This document shows, in pieces, positions 31,613 through 40,687 of a stretch of DNA of 64,000 bases (positions are counted from its first letter, which is position 1; every line of letters starts with the position of its first letter). The notes under the pieces are model-generated. The model saw nothing but the letters and a program-made list of their open reading frames with translations, was not told where the DNA came from and did no database searches. Where the stretch lies: contig NC_065879.2 in assembly GCF_932274485.2 (NCBI RefSeq), positions 93,695,959-93,759,958 of the forward strand, read 5' to 3'. The translations under genes and the position numbers were made by a program. Source of the stretch: Patella vulgata. Taxonomy: Eukaryota; Mollusca; Gastropoda; Patellidae.

Positions 31613-31849
31613 ATTCCTGTTCTTTTTAAATCAAACGACAATGTTTTTTAATATCTGTAAAATAATATAGTTATTTCAAACACCAGTCTTAAATTACTGG
31701 TGGATATTAACTTTTAAAACAATCTCTTGTGATAAATCAATAGTTGTTTTAATGTCGCCCGTTTCATTAAATGAAATTTATCTCCTAACAAAATTAATTT
31801 CTGTTCTCTTTTTTAATCAAATCACAACGTGTAACTTATTCTAATAGGA

Positions 31850-31975
31850 CGCTAAACCCCATTTCATTTCAAACAATATCGTTAATATTTCAAACAATGT
31901 CGTTAACATTTCAAACATCGTCAACATTTCAAACAACATCATCAACATTTCAAACAACATCGTCAACATTTCGAC
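31850..31975. repeat. About 21-bp minisatellite
   Basis: CAACATTTCAAACAACATCGT and variants, six copies, starting directly at a SINE-B tail end (CCCCATTTCATTTC at about 31857). Confidence 0.75.
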
Positions 31976-32007
31976 CACTCTGCGCATAAAATATCTACTT
32001 CACGTCT

Positions 32008-32155
32008 TGGCTAATGTCTTCAATATACCCTGTAGTTCTAGTCTAGGGTAATATCTTCAATATACCCTGTAGTTCTAGTCTAGGGTAATATCTTCAATAT
32101 ATCTTGTAGTGTCAGTATTGGGTAATGTCGTCAATATACCCTGTAGTTCTAGTTA
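32008..32155. repeat. 37-bp minisatellite
   Basis: Four copies of GTAATATCTTCAATATACCC plus TGTAGTTCTAGTCTAGG. Confidence 0.8.
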
Positions 32156-32222
32156 TGCCCGTCTTCATTAGCCCAGTATAGGAGCAGAACAGTAGGACGT
32201 TAAACCCCATTTCATTTCATTT
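32156..32222 (+). mobile_element. SINE-B 3' fragment
   Basis: TATGCCCGTCTTCATTAGCCC to CATTTCATTTCATTT. Confidence 0.8.
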
Positions 32223-32237
32223 AATAAATTTGTTACT

Positions 32238-32523
32238 TGGGGGGGGGGGGGGTGGATGGCTGAATGGTTAGCGTGCGCGCGCTGTATCATAAAGTCTGTC
32301 ATTGAGTCGACTGGCGTGGTTTCGAATCCCCGGTTGTACGTGACAAGGAGTAGGGTCGCCTGTCCAACCTCGTGGGTTTTCTCCGGGTCCTCCGGTTTCC
32401 TCCCACTGCTAAAGACCCCTATGCGCAAGCGAATTATTGAAATAAAATTAAACCATATGTTGGTCCCGAAATGACCTAGTTTGTGTCGAGTGGACGTTAA
32501 ACCCCATTTCTCTCTCTCTCTCT
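32238..32523 (+). mobile_element. SINE-A, full length
   Basis: G-run start, A-box-like TGGCTGAATGGTTAGC, B-box-like GGTTTCGAATCCC, CT tail. TGTTACTT flanks both ends. One of the best preserved copies. Confidence 0.92.
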
Positions 32524-32670
32524 GTTACTTTTGGCATTCCACTTAAGATGGGGAATATGGAAATATACTCTTAAACATACTTTTAGATCGCAACCAGTTA
32601 CATAACAGAATATTAATTATAAATAAATTTGAAATATACATATATTTACAACACAATTATACCCGACTAT

Positions 32671-32912
32671 TTAAGGACAATATTGGTGTCAGTCATTATC
32701 ACATATGTGATAGAACTCATTAAACACGTTCCATATTTAATTTTAACACAGAGATCATTGCTACGATAGATGCGTAATGAAGGTTTCAACGTCGGAAGTG
32801 ACTAACGCAAAGGAAAACACGAGTTATCCATCTATATAACAAACTGAAGTGACGAGTGATAACAGAAACACGGGAGAATTTCTGATCACTAATAATTCCT
32901 TCGAAGGCCAAA
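32671..32912 (+). repeat. 240-bp dispersed repeat Q, copy 1
   Basis: Shares GACAATATTGGTGTCAGTCA, ACAGAGATCATTGCTACGAT, AAACACGAGTTAT and CCTTCGAAGG with the copies at 33565-33800 (+) and 48190-48432 (-). No inverted ends or frame; two of the copies sit just upstream of zinc-finger promoters. Confidence 0.75.
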
Positions 32913-33137
32913 AGTTATATGTGAGACTGTAAGAGGTTATCTGACAATTCAAAAAAAGGATTGGATGTCACTAGGTAAGGAAAAACGAGAAAATTAGAAA
33001 TAGTCCATACAATCCCTTGTTTTAATTCATTCTATAACTTTTAAGCAGAACGGATGATAATCGTTATCGCTAGATTCATAACTTTAGTGGTAATTAACTG
33101 AAATTATTGAACTTCAATAAGATTCTGTAGTTTATTA

Positions 33138-33480
33138 CCCCTTATCAGTAGTGCAGGACAGAAGGCCTGGCGAGGGACAACGTATTGGCGTTCAGATGGG
33201 ACGAAAATCCGAGGTCCTGTGTACACTTTGATGTGCACGTAAGGGATCCCTTAGTAGTTGGATTTATATATAAGATTAGGCGTATGCCCGTCTTCATTAG
33301 CCCAGTCGAAGCAGAACAGTGCGATGCCTATCCAACCTACTGGGGTTTCTCTGGGTCCTCCGGTTTTCTTCCACTGCTAAGAGACCCTACACGCAAACGA
33401 ATAATTAATATAAAATAGAAGCATATGTTAGTCCCGAAATGATCTGAGTTTGTGTCGAGTGGACGTTGAACCCCATCCCT
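33138..33480 (+). mobile_element. SINE-B / SINE-A chimera
   Basis: The first part is SINE-B core and 3' end (GGCCTGGCGAGGGACAAC to CCCAGTCGAAGCAGAACAG); it then switches at about 33320 to the SINE-A body (CCAACCTACTGGGGTTTCTC) and ends GACGTTGAACCCCATC. The join is at the corresponding region before the shared 3' end. Confidence 0.7.
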
Positions 33481-33564
33481 CACCCGTGAAGAAATTAAAA
33501 CACAATTTGGTAAATTGTGAAATGGATTTTAAACGAACAAATTGGTTTGTTTATTCGGGAGATT

Positions 33565-33800
33565 TAAAGGACAATATTGGTGTCAGTCATTATCACATAT
33601 GTGATAGAACTCGTTAAACACGTTCCAAATATAATTTTAACACAGAGATCATTCCTACGATACATGAGTAATGAAGGTTTCTACAAAAGGAAGTGACGAA
33701 CACAAAAGAAAACACGAGTTATTCTTCTATATAACTGACTGAAGTGGCGAGTGATAACATTACACGGACGAATTTCTGCTCACTAACAATTCCTTCGAAT
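33565..33800 (+). repeat. 240-bp dispersed repeat Q, copy 2
   Basis: About 90% similar by eye to copy 1, upstream of the ZF-2 promoter block. Confidence 0.75.
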
Positions 33801-33984
33801 CACCAACTGAGAAGGAAATAATTCAACCAAACCACTATGCACCAAACTTCAGCTATCATATAGTTGTTTATTCTTCTCCTGCAAAATTTCCAAATCTCCA
33901 GTCTTATTTTCTGTGTCCATGGAATGGTCGGCGGTGTTATAAACGGTAGAAGAACCATTGCAGAAAAATACATCATTTGTGAGT

Positions 33985-34215
33985 TTCTCGTGTTGACTGG
34001 ATCCAAGTCCAAACTCTATATACAACGACATCTCTGACGTACCGGAAATCAATTTATTATAAAGAAGAAAAGACTTCCGTTACGTCTTTTTGTTATCTGT
34101 CACTTATATTTCCAATTTATCATTGTAATATACGTTTTATTATGAACAATACGTTTGATTTTTAAAACAATAGAGGATATCTTTAAAACAAAAAGTACAC
34201 GCTGATATCGAAATA
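33985..34215 (+). promoter_or_regulatory. Probable ZF-2 promoter / 5' UTR
   Basis: GACTGGATCCAAGTCCAAAC and GACGTACCGGAAATCAAT correspond to GACAGATCCACGTCC and CTACCGGAAATCAATC in the ZF-3 and ZF-4 promoter blocks. It ends at the ATG|GTGAGT start exon. The transcription start is not visible. Confidence 0.4.
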
Positions 34216-34218
34216 ATG
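34216..34218 (+). CDS. ZF-2 candidate start codon at a splice donor
   Basis: CGAAATAATG is followed directly by GTGAGTAATA. Joining ATG to the exon at 35382 gives M-ETNDVHVDGYFQV in phase 0. ZF-1 has the same structure, which raises confidence. Confidence 0.5.
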
Positions 34219-34275
34219 GTGAGTAATAATTTGGGCCTAAATAGGCTGTGTGTTAGAATTTAGCTACGATTGGAT

Positions 34276-34780
34276 GACTTTGAAGTAGCTAAGTCCGTAA
34301 CTCAATATCATCCAAAATCTTCGACATTGAAAAGACGAATTTTTTTGCAATTTAAATCAGCATTGGTGTTGTGGTCTTACTTGGAAAAGATGGGCTTCTG
34401 ATATCCAATATTTAAGACAAAATAAACATTTTACCATTGGTACCGTGTACCATAATGCGTTTCAGCTCCATTTGTAACAAGGTGCTTAAAGAATGGGGCT
34501 AGACATATTCTACAAGTCATGCCAAACGGTGATGCCATATTCTTATTTGGAGAGCATGCACAATATATACTATCGGTGTTGACTAGAATAACCAGACGCT
34601 AGAAACTGTCTTTCGGTTGAGACTTCTGGCATATTTCGCCGAACATAACTGATGACAATTCACAGTAAAACGGAAACGATTGAATGTAAAACAGTTTATA
34701 TAAATTCATATTACATTATTATATGTGTTGCGACTCATTTGTGCCAATTTCTGGGCCCAAAATATTAGCGATTTAGCTCC
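34276..34780 (+). repeat. Dispersed repeat R, copy 3
   Basis: The most complete copy: GTAGCTAAGTCCGTAACTC, GAAAAGATGGGCTTCTGAT, CATGCCAAACGGTGA and ATATTAGCGATTTAGCTCC. It lies in the ZF-2 intron. Confidence 0.8.
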
Positions 34781-34785
34781 TTTAA

Positions 34786-35036
34786 CGGAGCTTGCGCTGT
34801 ATCATAAAGTCTGTCTTGGAATCGTCTGGCGTGGTTTCGAATCCCTGGTTGTACGTGACAAGGAGTAGGGTCGCCTGTCCAACCTCGTGTGTTTTCTCCG
34901 GGTCCTCCGGTTTCCCCCCACTGCTAAAGACCCCTACGCGCAAGCGAATTATTGAAATAAAATTAAAAACCATGTGTTAGTCCCGAAATGACCTAGTTTG
35001 TGTCGAGTGGACATTATAACCCATTTCTCCCTCTCT
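34786..35036 (+). mobile_element. SINE-A, head truncated
   Basis: CTGTATCATAAAGTCTGTC to CATTTCTCCCTCTCTC. It directly follows repeat R copy 3. Confidence 0.88.
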
Positions 35037-35117
35037 CTATTCATGCTTAGTATCAAATATACTAATTGTTTACTTAACTATTGATCCGACTGGTCTTTTA
35101 AACACAGGTACCTGTGA

Positions 35118-35381
35118 TTTAGTAAAGATATTACAGGAAACTAATGATGTTATAACTTTTATATATTACAGGAAACTAATGATGTTATAACTTTTATATA
35201 TTACTGGAAACTAATGATGTTATAACTTTTATATATTACGGGAAACTAATGATGTTATAACTTTTATATATTACAGGAAACCAAAGATGATATAACTTTT
35301 ATATATTACAGGAAACTAATGATGTTAAAACATTTATATATTACAGGAAACTAATGATGATATAACTTTTATATATTACAG
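35118..35381 (+). repeat. 35-bp minisatellite of iterated 3' splice sites (ZF-2)
   Basis: Eight ATTACAGGAAACTAATGATG-type units. Two units read TTACTGGAAAC and TTACGGGAAAC and have lost the AG. The last one, at 35375-35381, is the functional acceptor of the ZF-2 exon. Confidence 0.92.
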
Positions 35382-36200
35382 GAAACTAATGATGTACATG
35401 TAGATGGATATTTTCAAGTTAAAGAAGAGAAAACTGAAGATATTGAAACTGTTTGCCAGTGTAATTTATGTGATGAAGTATTTAAATTAGAGAATGATTT
35501 AGAAAAACACTCTGAAGTTCATGTTAAAGAAGAGGGGTCTGTTTTACAGCATGGTAAAAGTTTGGAGAAAGGTTTTAGCCAAAATAACGAAACAGAGACA
35601 GGTTCTAATACATGTGATGTTTGTAGCAAATCATTCCGCAACAAATATGACCTCCAAAGACACAGAAAGACTCATACAGGGGAAAATAATTTTGAATGTG
35701 ACGTCTGCATGAAAACATTTTCCCGTAGAGACAGTCTCCGGATGCACACGAGAATTCACAATGGAGAAAGGCCTTATAACTGTGATGTTTGTAGTAAATC
35801 ATTTACTCAAAATGGTAATCTACAAACACACATAAAATCGCATACAGGTGAAAAATCATATAAATGTAATGTTTGTAGTAAATCATTTACTCACAACAGT
35901 ATTCTACAGAGACATATGCGAACTCACAGTGATGAGAGACCTTATAAATGTGATGTTTGTGGTAAATCATTTACAGATACGAGTAATCGGACTAAACATA
36001 TCAAAACACATACGGGCGAGAAACCCTATAAATGTGGTGTTTGTGAGAAGTCGTTTATTCAGAATATTCAGCTTCAGAGACATGTCGGTGTTCATACGAA
36101 GGAGCGACCCTATCAGTGCGGGGTGTGTGGAAAATCTTTCACTTTAAACAATAATTTGCTGATTCATATTAAAATTCATACCCGTGAAAAAAAGGTTTAA
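35382..36200 (+). CDS. ZF-2: C2H2 zinc-finger protein, main exon
   Basis: 273 codons from ETNDVHVDGYFQVKEEKTED to a stop. It has one leader finger (CQCNLCDEVF..H..H), then seven C2H2 fingers: TCDVCSKSF, FECDVCMKTF, YNCDVCSKSF, YKCNVCSKSF, YKCDVCGKSF, YKCGVCEKSF and YQCGVCGKSF, with mostly TGEKP-type linkers. The first leader finger of ZF-3 and ZF-4 (QCVVCDEIF) is missing. Fingers 1-5 are close to those of ZF-3 and differ at few positions. AATAAA at 36253-36258 lies 53 bp after the stop and is a good polyadenylation signal. With the ATG at 34216 the protein is 273 aa. Probable nuclear DNA-binding regulator; target unknown. Confidence 0.88.
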   Translation, partial: ETNDVHVDGYFQVKEEKTEDIETVCQCNLCDEVFKLENDLEKHSEVHVKEEGSVLQHGKSLEKGFSQNNETETGSNTCDVCSKSFRNKYDLQRHRKTHTGENNFECDVCMKTFSRRDSLRMHTRIHNGERPYNCDVCSKSFTQNGNLQTHIKSHTGEKSYKCNVCSKSFTHNSILQRHMRTHSDERPYKCDVCGKSFTDTSNRTKHIKTHTGEKPYKCGVCEKSFIQNIQLQRHVGVHTKERPYQCGVCGKSFTLNNNLLIHIKIHTREKKV

Positions 36201-36252
36201 AGATGAACACTAAAAACTATTCATGGAATTTAATTACTGGTTTATTTAAAAT

Positions 36253-36258
36253 AATAAA
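36253..36258 (+). terminator. Candidate polyadenylation signal of ZF-2
   Basis: AATAAA a short distance after the ZF-2 stop, followed by GTTTATTTGC. Confidence 0.55.
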
Positions 36259-36294
36259 GTTTATTTGCAAATACATACATACATGTATATGAGA

Positions 36295-36352
36295 GAGGGA
36301 GAGAGAGAGAGAGAGAGAGATGGGGTTTAAAGCCCTTTCGACACAAACTAGG
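36295..36352 (-). mobile_element. SINE-A 3' fragment
   Basis: GAGAGA run, GATGGGGTTTAAAGCCC and GACACAAACTAGGC, then a switch to SINE-B core. Confidence 0.7.
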
Positions 36353-36570
36353 CATACAAGGACAGCTGTCTAGTCGTTCGGCTGGACAAAAAATCAAGGT
36401 CCAGTGTACACATTGGCGTGCATGTAAAAGATCCCTTGGGAGTTGAAATTCGATATAAGAGTAGGCTCAAGCACCGCTGCCCGGGCAAAATTCACGTCAT
36501 AGCACACTGTATGCCTGTCTTGGTTAGCCCAGTAGGAGTAGTAGAACGTTAAATCCAATTTCATTTCACT
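36353..36570 (+). mobile_element. SINE-B, 5' truncated
   Basis: CAAGGACAGCTGTCTAGTCG to TCCAATTTCATTTCAC. It joins the SINE-A fragment head to head. Confidence 0.8.
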
Positions 36571-36654
36571 GTATATAAAATCATGGGAGCTACGGTGGTT
36601 CGGTGTTTGAGACGTTATACTAGATGAAATATTGGACCCGTGTGCTGATTTCAC

Positions 36655-37082
36655 GTGACAGTGGTGCAAGATGGAGGGTTTGGGGTGTCAGTGGTGCAGG
36701 ATGGAGGGCCTTGGGTATCAGTGGTGCAACATGGAGGGCCTGGGGTGTCAGTGGTGCAACATGGAGGCCTGGGGTGTCAGTGGTGCAACATGGAGGGGCC
36801 GGGGTGTCACTGGTGCAACATGGAGGGCCCGGGGTGTCAATGGTGCAACATGGAGGGCCCGGGGTGTCAGTGGTGCAACATGGAGGGCCTGGGGTGTCAC
36901 TGGTGCAACATGGAGGCCTGGGGTGTCACTGGTGCAACATGGAGGCCTGGGGTGTCAGTGGTACAACATGGAGGGCCTGGGGTGTCAGTGTTGCAACATG
37001 GAGGGCCTGGGGAGTCACTGGTGCAACATGGAGGCCTGGGGTGTCGGTGGTGCAACATGGTGGACCTGGGGAGTCAGAGGTA
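36655..37082 (+). repeat. 30-bp minisatellite
   Basis: About 14 units of GTGGTGCAACATGGAGGGCC plus TGGGGTGTCA. All three plus frames stay open for 130-150 codons because the unit is 30 bp; I see no reason to call a gene. A single related stretch (GTGCAAGGTGGAGGGCCTGG) at 47250 marks the duplicated segment, so the array expanded on one copy only. Confidence 0.88.
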
Positions 37083-37129
37083 AATGAACAGTAAGTGGAA
37101 ACAGCATTATGTAAAAGAGGGGGGAGGGG

Positions 37130-37340
37130 CAGAGAGAGAGAGAGATGGGTTTAAGTCCACTTGACACAAATTAGTTCATTTAGGGACTTACATATGGTTT
37201 AATTTTATTTCAATAATTCGCTTGCACATAGAGTTCTTTAGCAGTGGGAGGAAACCGGAAAAAACCCACGAGGTTGGACATGCAACCCTACTCCTTGTCA
37301 TGTACAACAGGCTAATTGCCAATCATGCCAGTTGACCAGC
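37130..37340 (-). mobile_element. SINE-A
   Basis: GAGAGAGATGGGTTTAAGTCC to CATGCCAGTTGACC; a deletion removes GAGGACCCGG. Confidence 0.8.
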
Positions 37341-37344
37341 TAAA

Positions 37345-37535
37345 CTATTTTTAAAGTAGGCCATTGACTGGAGGTGGTAGTACAAGTTTTATGGGGGTGG
37401 CAACAGAAACACATGAGGAGTGAAGAGACATGGTTATTACCCGATTTAAAACCATGAATACTGATAAGAAAATCAGGATGCTAAACCCTATTTGAATACC
37501 GACAACTGTACACTACATGTATTTCACTACAGTGG
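37345..37535 (+). repeat. Part of the segmental duplication (matches 47385-47630)
   Basis: GACTGGAGGTGGTAG, CACAAGTTTT-like, GACTTGGTTATTA-like and ATACCGACAACTGTACACTA appear in the same order in both places, outside any mobile element. Confidence 0.75.
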
Positions 37536-37689
37536 CAGCCTCCCCCCATAAATCTGTCTTCCCTCTGTTTGCCCCCCCCCCCCTCAATAATTTTAGAAAA
37601 ACAATACCTTCTTCAATGATTAAATCCCACATTCCCACTCAGTCATGGACTTGCATGTTGCATGAGTGATTTCTTACAAAGCCCATTTG

Positions 37690-37862
37690 ACACTTTCCTC
37701 TCTCGGGTCGGATAAACTTGCTTGTAGGGGTCATTAGCAGGGGGAGAAAACCGAATGACTCGGAGAAAACCCAGGAGGTCCGAGAGAAAACCAAGGAGGT
37801 TTAACAGGGGACACTGGTCCTTGTCATGTACAACCTGGGATTCGAAACCACGTCAGACATCC
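37690..37862 (-). mobile_element. SINE-A, old divergent copy
   Basis: GTAGGGGTCATTAGCAGGGG, CGGAGAAAACCCAGGAGG and GGGATTCGAAACCACG. Confidence 0.65.
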
Positions 37863-38045
37863 TGAATAAAAATATTGTTTATAAAAAAAAAAATGCAATT
37901 TCGAGGTCAGTAGATAGGTTTATTTGGCACAAACATTAAAATGACATATTTCTTTATGGTACAAATTATTTTGGTGTGGAGGGTGGGGGGGTCCCACCCG
38001 TCACTCGTACACACTGATCCCCTGTCTATTCTACTGGGCGTTTTA

Positions 38046-38264
38046 AAATATGTGAGGACTAAAACGATTGCAGTTATTATTTGTGAGTATTTAGTGTTGG
38101 ACAGATCCACGTCCATATTCAATAATTATAAATACTACCGGAAATCAATCCAAACATGACGTACAGTGGTTTCCGGTTCAGAACTCATGTTCGCTGATTT
38201 CGTTGACTGTTTGGGTTTTCGAATAGTTACCGGATTGAGGTCGTGTTGAAATGGATTCATCAAG
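38046..38264 (+). promoter_or_regulatory. Duplicated promoter / 5' UTR block of ZF-3
   Basis: Matches 48434-48668 closely: AATATGTGAGGACTAAAACG, GACAGATCCACGTCCATATT, a CCGGAAATCAATC motif and TTGAGGTCGTGTTGAAATGG. It ends ATGGATTCATCAAGGTTAAT, where ZF-4 continues as ATGGATTCACCGAGGTTCAA into the THAP domain. Here the THAP reading frame stops after a few codons (MDSSRL..), so the THAP exon is missing. The block probably still drives ZF-3, with this ATG as an upstream start or with a donor at CAAG|GTTAAT. Confidence 0.6.
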
Positions 38265-38384
38265 GTTAATAATCATTTTATTTATATAAAATAAATTCCA
38301 CTTAATGCAAGCCACCATTTTGTTTCCAAGTTGAATGTATCATTTATAGGCCACAATAATCAATTAATGAAAACTTTTAATGGG

Positions 38385-38966
38385 TGTTTCAGAAACTGCC
38401 ATGATGGTGGGTAAGAAGCAGGCTTGCTAGCCTGGAGAGGGAGAGAGAGAGATGGGGTTTAATGTCCGTTCGACACAAACTAGGTCATTTCGGCACTAAC
38501 ATATGGTTTAATTTTATTTCAATAATTCGCTTGCGCGTGTAGGGGTCTTTAGTAGTGGGAGGAAACCGGTTGGACAGGCGACCCTACTCCTTGTCACGTA
38601 CAACCGGGGATTCGAAACCACGTCAGTTGACTCAATGACAGGCCGTATGCTACAGCGCGCAAGTGCTAACCATTTGGCCATCATCCCCGCTATCCTGGAC
38701 GTCGCATGTTCGATCCTTGCATTGGCTGAGAAAGTTCATCAGGATATTCCGACATGGTTTCCCGTTGTCAGTGGTGCTGGACGGAAAGCCTGACATGTGT
38801 ACATTAGCGTGCACATAAAAGCTTCCTTGGCAGTTGGAATTCGATATAAGAGTAGTTCCGGGCTAAATGTCCCTCATAGCACACTGTATGGCGTATGCCC
38901 CTCTTTATTAGCCCAGTCGGAGCAGAACAGTAGGACGTTAAACCCCATTTCATTTCATTTCATTTT
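38385..38966 (+). mobile_element. SINE-B split by a nested SINE-A
   Basis: Head GGTGGGTAAGAAGCAGGC up to CTAGCCTGGA, then the inserted SINE-A, then CCTGGACGTCGCATGTTCGA and the core to an ATTTC tail. Confidence 0.88.
38427..38688 (-). mobile_element. SINE-A nested in SINE-B
   Basis: GAGGGAGAG tail, complete body and head (CTAACCATTTGGCCATCATCCCC). The target GCTAGCCTGGA (GCTATCCTGGA on the right) flanks it, so SINE-A was active after this SINE-B inserted. Confidence 0.88.
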
Positions 38967-39064
38967 AGAAATTGATAGAAATGTATTATTGTAAACACTG
39001 TTAATATGTGCCATCTTAGTTGTTTATAATATTTCATGACAAGAATTCAACTTTCATTTAGATT

Positions 39065-39256
39065 ATGGCTGAAAATAAAAGCGTTACAGTACCTGTTGAA
39101 GACTTGACAAACAGCTCCCCAACATTTGAAAATGAAAGTGTTACAGTACCCGTCGAAGACGTGTCTAACAGCCCACCGGTATTTGAAAATGAAAGTGTTA
39201 CAGTACCTGTCAAAGACTTAACTAACAATCCACCAACATTTGACCTACGTACTGAG
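39065..39256 (+). CDS. ZF-3 exon with ESVTVPVED repeats
   Basis: The ATG at 39065 follows the acceptor CATTTAG|ATT. It encodes MAENKSVTVPVEDLTNSSPT and then two more copies of a 25-residue unit, FENESVTVPVEDVSNSPPV and FENESVTVPVKDLTNNPPT, ending LRTE|GTAAGT in phase 0. The unit is acidic and proline-rich, likely disordered. ZF-4 has the same exon with two copies. The start was chosen because the upstream frame from the promoter block does not join in frame. Confidence 0.75.
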
Positions 39257-39290
39257 GTAAGTTACAGAGGTTTTATCGTTTCTAAATTAG

Positions 39291-39420
39291 CACATAACAT
39301 GACATTATGTAAGAGCTAAATCTGCCTATTGCAGGTCTTTCTTTAGACCTAAAATGTTATATAAACTTTTAATTAGACATTTATTAACATGAAAAGAACT
39401 TAATCAACTCTCGATGCCAT
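39291..39420 (+). mobile_element. TTAA-type MITE (M1), partial
   Basis: ACATGACATTATGTAAGAGC, TGCCTATTGCAGGTCTTTC and CTCAACTCTCGATGCCAT-like body; the right half is missing. Confidence 0.6.
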
Positions 39421-40024
39421 TTTATGTGTTCGTTTTTCGCTTAATAATTTTGGAATAATGCCAAAGTCGTAGACACGGTGTGAATTTTCACTTATGAGAT
39501 CCTTTTTTTAAACAATTCACCTTTTTTGGACAATTAGCCAATATAACATTGTTTTTCATTGGGTGTTTTATTTTTATTACAATCTTTGTAATTGGATGGT
39601 TTATTTTTATCATCCAATCAACATTATTTTAAGAAATAAATTCAAAAGAAAAGAGTTAATTGATGTCGCGTTTTTGTTCGCTAAGGCTGATGCCAGGTAT
39701 GATTAGTTGGCGCTTTGATACGCTACCGTCTAATGACAGGGTGCGAACTGATTCGCTCTCGGCAAAGATAAGTTAAGTAATACATGAAATATAAAACAAT
39801 AAAATAAATATAATCTTTGAAAAAGAAAGCATCAGAAAAATAATATGAGTAAACCTGCATCGTCAGGTGACCAACGTTTGAATTGCTGACTTATTTGATG
39901 AACTGGCGACTTGAACAGGATTCAGGCTTTGTGAAAACTTGGGACTCGATTCGGTGCTTAAGTCATTGATTTGGGATTTGACTCAAACTGGAGGTCCTGT
40001 AACTTGCTTCCACAACTAATGTAG

Positions 40025-40285
40025 ATGGGCTATGAGGGAAATTTTGCCTGGACATTAGCGATATGGCCTACTCTTATATGAAATTCTAACTCCCATGGGA
40101 TCTTTTATGTGCATGTCAATGTGAACACAGGCAGGACCTTGGTTTTTCGTATCTGCCAAATGACTATACATTGTGCCTTGTCAGACCCTCTGTCCTGCAT
40201 CACTGACAAGGCGGAACCATGCCGGAAAATCCAGATGCACTTTCTCTCAGCCATCACAGGGATCAAATACGGAACCTCAAGGTTA
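40025..40285 (-). mobile_element. SINE-B, both ends truncated
   Basis: GGGCTATGAGGGAAATTTTGCC to CACTTTCTCTCAGCCA and CACAGGGATCAAATAC. Confidence 0.8.
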
Positions 40286-40295
40286 GAAAGCAAGG

Positions 40296-40687
40296 AAACT
40301 ATTGATGTTATAACTATTATATGTTACAGGAAGCTAATGATGTTATAACTTTTATATATTACAGGAAACTGATGATGTTGTAACTTTAATATCTAACAGG
40401 AAACTAATGATGTTATAACTTTTATATATTACAGGAAACTAATGATGTTATAACTTTTAGATGTTATAACTTTTATATATTACAGGAAACTAATGATGTT
40501 ATAACTTTTATATATTACAGGCAACTAATGATGTTATAAAATTACTGGAAACTAATGATGTTGTAACTTTTATATATTACAGGAAACTAATGATGTTAAA
40601 ACATTTATATATTACAGGAAACTAATGATGTTAAAACATTTATATATTACAGGAAACTAATGGTGTTATAACTTTTATATATTACAG
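40296..40687 (+). repeat. 35-bp minisatellite of iterated 3' splice sites (ZF-3)
   Basis: About eleven units of ATATTACAGGAAACTAATGA type, some with GATGTTAAAACATTTATAT. The last acceptor, ending at 40687 (ATTACAG|GCAACT), opens the exon. The first units directly follow a SINE-B fragment. Confidence 0.9.

Noticed and set aside
33800-34052. Two minus-strand open frames of about 70 codons
   Set aside because: They overlap the likely ZF-2 promoter, show no domain and lack a splice or start context.
36624-37094. Three overlapping plus-strand frames of about 140-156 codons
   Set aside because: They come from a 30-bp repeat that cannot produce a stop in any plus frame; all frames are equally open.
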